The position numbers and the translations under genes were made by a program. A stretch of 64,000 nt of DNA from Aspidapion aeneum. Taxonomy: Eukaryota; Arthropoda; Insecta; Coleoptera; Brentidae. Positions 60,960 to 64,000 of this stretch are shown in pieces. The notes under the pieces were generated by a model, which saw nothing but the letters and a program-made list of their open reading frames with translations, had not been told where the DNA came from and did not search any database. Where the stretch lies: NCBI GenBank assembly GCA_963576565.1, contig OY755042.1, positions 96,776,185 to 96,840,184 on the forward strand, in the 5' to 3' direction. Position 1 is the stretch's first letter. Each line of letters starts with the position of its first letter.

Positions 60960-61035
60960 TAGGGGTATAGTCAACCACGGACACCGGTGTTTCGGAAAAA
61001 GGCATTTCCTTCCTCAGCGTGGCTTGCCTGACACA
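60960..61035 (-). ncRNA. Candidate hammerhead ribozyme, Penelope-like style
   Basis: On the minus strand, in order: GCCACG (61023-61018), core CTGAGGA (61017-61011, fits CUGANGA), a helix GGAAA/TTTCC with a short loop, core GAAA, a palindromic ACACCGGTGT (60990-60981) giving a very short helix III with the required A-U pair, the cleavage-site C at 60980 (GUC triplet), then CGTGGT (60979-60974), which pairs with GCCACG over six base pairs. All invariant core positions are present. Short helix III with self-complementary loop is known from Penelope-like retroelements, where the motif is thought to act as a dimer. The surrounding 60780-61140 is probably part of such an element, but no reverse transcriptase is seen here. 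Confidence 0.65.
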
Positions 61036-61149
61036 AGGTAGATTAAACTGACTACAAGATACAAGGTAAATCAAAAAGAATGAAAAAATAGGTGAAACAA
61101 CGAACCAAGGAAAATTTTGATACCTACAATTCACGATAGGATAGGTTGC

Positions 61150-61810
61150 CTATTAGTTCCCTTGGTCTCCTTTTGGGAGGGTAAAATCGGTGTTACCTAG
61201 CCTTGGTTCATTGCTCGCAAACGTATCCTGGCAGGCATTCCCTTTGACCTTTATTATTTTTACCTGCCTAGTCCGCGTAGCAATAGCTAGAGAAGGTATT
61301 ATTTTCGACGAATTTTTTTTTTGAGATAACGCCGAAAATGTCTTATTTGGGTGTATTTTGACCTATCTTAGCAATATCGTTGTGATGTCTGTGTGTGTGT
61401 GTATTATTTCTGTCCGTAACACGATAGCTCCTAAACCGCTGAACCGATTTTCATAACATTTTAACATTTTAACGAGCTGATTAGATTTTGGTCAAAATCC
61501 ATTATTGCTAATGACAGTTTTTTAACGGTTATATATGCGGTTTTTGGAATATGTAGATTGTATTTTGGTTAATAATTTGTGTAATAACCAACAACTTCAT
61601 AAGAGCTTTAGTTTCTGAGATATTTACAAAAAACTGTTTTCAAGGCTAATATATCATGGCTTTATTTGCAGTATACTAATAGGCTAGCTAGGAAGGTATC
61701 AGATCCATCATGGATCCATTTATTTTTGGATACGTTTGCGACCAATTGACCAAGATAAGGTTACCACCGATTTTGACCTTCCAGAAGGAGAACAGGGGAG
61801 CAAATTAAAA
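61150..61810. mobile_element. Foldback element with ~90-bp arms and a TG microsatellite core
   Basis: The left arm (about 61150-61240) and right arm (about 61720-61810) match in inverse order through GGTCTCCTT, AAAATCGGTG, ACC-rich and TCGCAAACGTATCC blocks. The centre contains a short TGTG tract and then CTAAACCGCTGAACCGATTT, which resembles the CCGATTTTAAT leader next to the TCTG tract of the repeat at 181-970. The element abuts that repeat's second copy at 61816. Confidence 0.6.
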
Positions 61811-61815
61811 AACTC

Positions 61816-63020
<1,205 letters not shown>

Positions 63021-63480
63021 AAAATATATTTAGACATTTCAGTCGTACATTCAAGCATTGAACCAAAAACATGTCTTTTGAGGTTACATAAAACAAGAAA
63101 TATGGGCTAAACCAGTGAAAAAATAGTAAACATGTTTGCCAAAGAATTTGTAAATACGCTATTCAATCAATCTACAGTTCCATAATATATGTAGGTATTA
63201 CTTAACAACATAGCTGAAGCCGGCTACACACATCAAGTGGCTTGACTGGGAATATACTTTCTGCAAGTACCTGTTCAAGTCTCGTCCAAGGAAATTGTAC
63301 TGTCCGGCCAGAATAAAATGAGGCGCAAAAGAGATGTCCCAACTCAATCTTTCTCCCTTTGTTTACAGCACTTTGGTCTTACTGGGTTGTCTTCATTTTT
63401 AGCAAATTTACCATGAACAAAATTTTAATATTACAAGCAAAAACGGTACTCGTCTAGTACGTTTAACGAAATCGCCTCCA
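63021..63480. other. Gap between repeats
   Basis: No supported feature; ordinary AT-rich sequence. Confidence 0.4.
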
Positions 63481-63600
63481 GCCCGTTCATAATTCACACC
63501 CTTTTATTGGGTTTCTATTGTTACCGCTGACTCAACTTGAATCACGCCCGTTCACAATTCACACCCTTTTATTAAGCTTATATTGTTTTTATAGACACCT
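63480..63600 (+). repeat. 65-bp tandem duplication
   Basis: GCCCGTTCATAATTCACACC followed by CTTTTATT recurs 65 bases later with one change (CACAATTC). Confidence 0.75.
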
Positions 63601-63654
63601 TTCATACACACAAAAATAAACAATGGCATATTTACCCAGCAAACATGGATTACA

Positions 63655-64000
63655 AAAAAAGTACTTTTAAAGTACTGCATGGCTTTCACTGCTGCCCATA
63701 ACGGCAAAGTACTAAGTAGGAAGTACTTAATTCGTATTGATTTGGAACAACGGCCTGCACCAGGCCAGCAAGTATATATTTTAGTACAAAAAACACTGTA
63801 CTTTTAAAGTAATGCATTTTTTTAACTTCTTTGTACACAGAAGCATGTACTTTTAAAGCAATGTATATTTTCTTCGTATTTTTAGTAAATACAAAAAAAA
63901 CTGAATTTTTATACATTTTTAAAAAAACCTGTACTTTTAAAGCATTGTATTTTATTAATTTTTTAGTAGTACAAAGAAACTACTTTTATTGTAAATATAG
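63655..64000 (+). repeat. Tandem array with GTACTTTTAAAG motif, runs off the window
   Basis: GTACTTTTAAAGTACTGCAT, GTACTTTTAAAGTAATGCAT, GTACTTTTAAAGCAATGTAT and GTACTTTTAAAGCATTGTAT occur at about 63660, 63798, 63848 and 63930. Further degraded copies (AAGTACT, TTAGTAC) lie between. The spacing varies from 50 to 140 bases. The window edge cuts the array. Confidence 0.65.

Overview
This window is AT-rich, intron-containing and repeat-dense DNA from an insect nuclear genome. The evidence is an insect-type odorant receptor gene, two mucin-like genes of which one carries chitin-binding domains, several non-LTR retrotransposons and many short terminal-inverted-repeat elements. A beetle is my best guess, but that is inference from the style of the receptor and the repeats. 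No bacterial-type gene, rRNA, tRNA or CRISPR array was seen.

Three host genes can be supported. (1) The 3' terminal coding exon of an Asn/Gln/Thr-rich, probably secreted protein lies at 9637-11600 (+). (2) A convergent gene on the minus strand has its stop at 13825 and runs through six splice-compatible exons to 21704. A further small exon at 36198-36256 would supply a signal peptide. It encodes a protein of about 1,900 residues with a six-cysteine chitin-binding (peritrophin-A type) domain at each end and a long acidic, Thr-rich, mucin-like middle. (3) A complete eight-exon odorant receptor gene lies at 48738-55314 (+), 391 residues, rebuilt from splice signals; only a few of its exons stand out as open frames.

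Almost everything else is repeats. 1-9600 holds a microsatellite-bearing repeat, an inverted-arm element enclosing about seven ~185-bp tandem units, a hAT-like MITE and an inverted-repeat complex. The introns of gene 2 (18-36 kb) hold a second ~185-bp array, three long foldback elements that begin TACAGGGTG or TACAGTGTG, Harbinger-like elements, LINE fragments, local duplications and a GC-rich hAT MITE with an exact 8-bp target duplication. 38-46.6 kb is a LINE-rich block. It contains an 888-codon endonuclease/reverse transcriptase ORF and a second LINE family split by a 1.2-kb foldback element; an unoccupied relative of that site elsewhere in the window shows a TA target duplication. 55.3-64 kb holds a second copy of the GC-rich hAT MITE, a pogo-like element, a candidate hammerhead ribozyme, a foldback, a second copy of the first repeat with about 525 bp of CAGA, and a tandem array running off the end.

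The most interesting items are the hammerhead-like motif at 60960-61035 (-) with a degenerate relative at 29196-29241 (+), the inverted-arm element carrying a satellite-like array, the filled/empty site pair for the foldback family, the reconstructed receptor, and the thrice-repeated basic motif inside the chitin-binding mucin.
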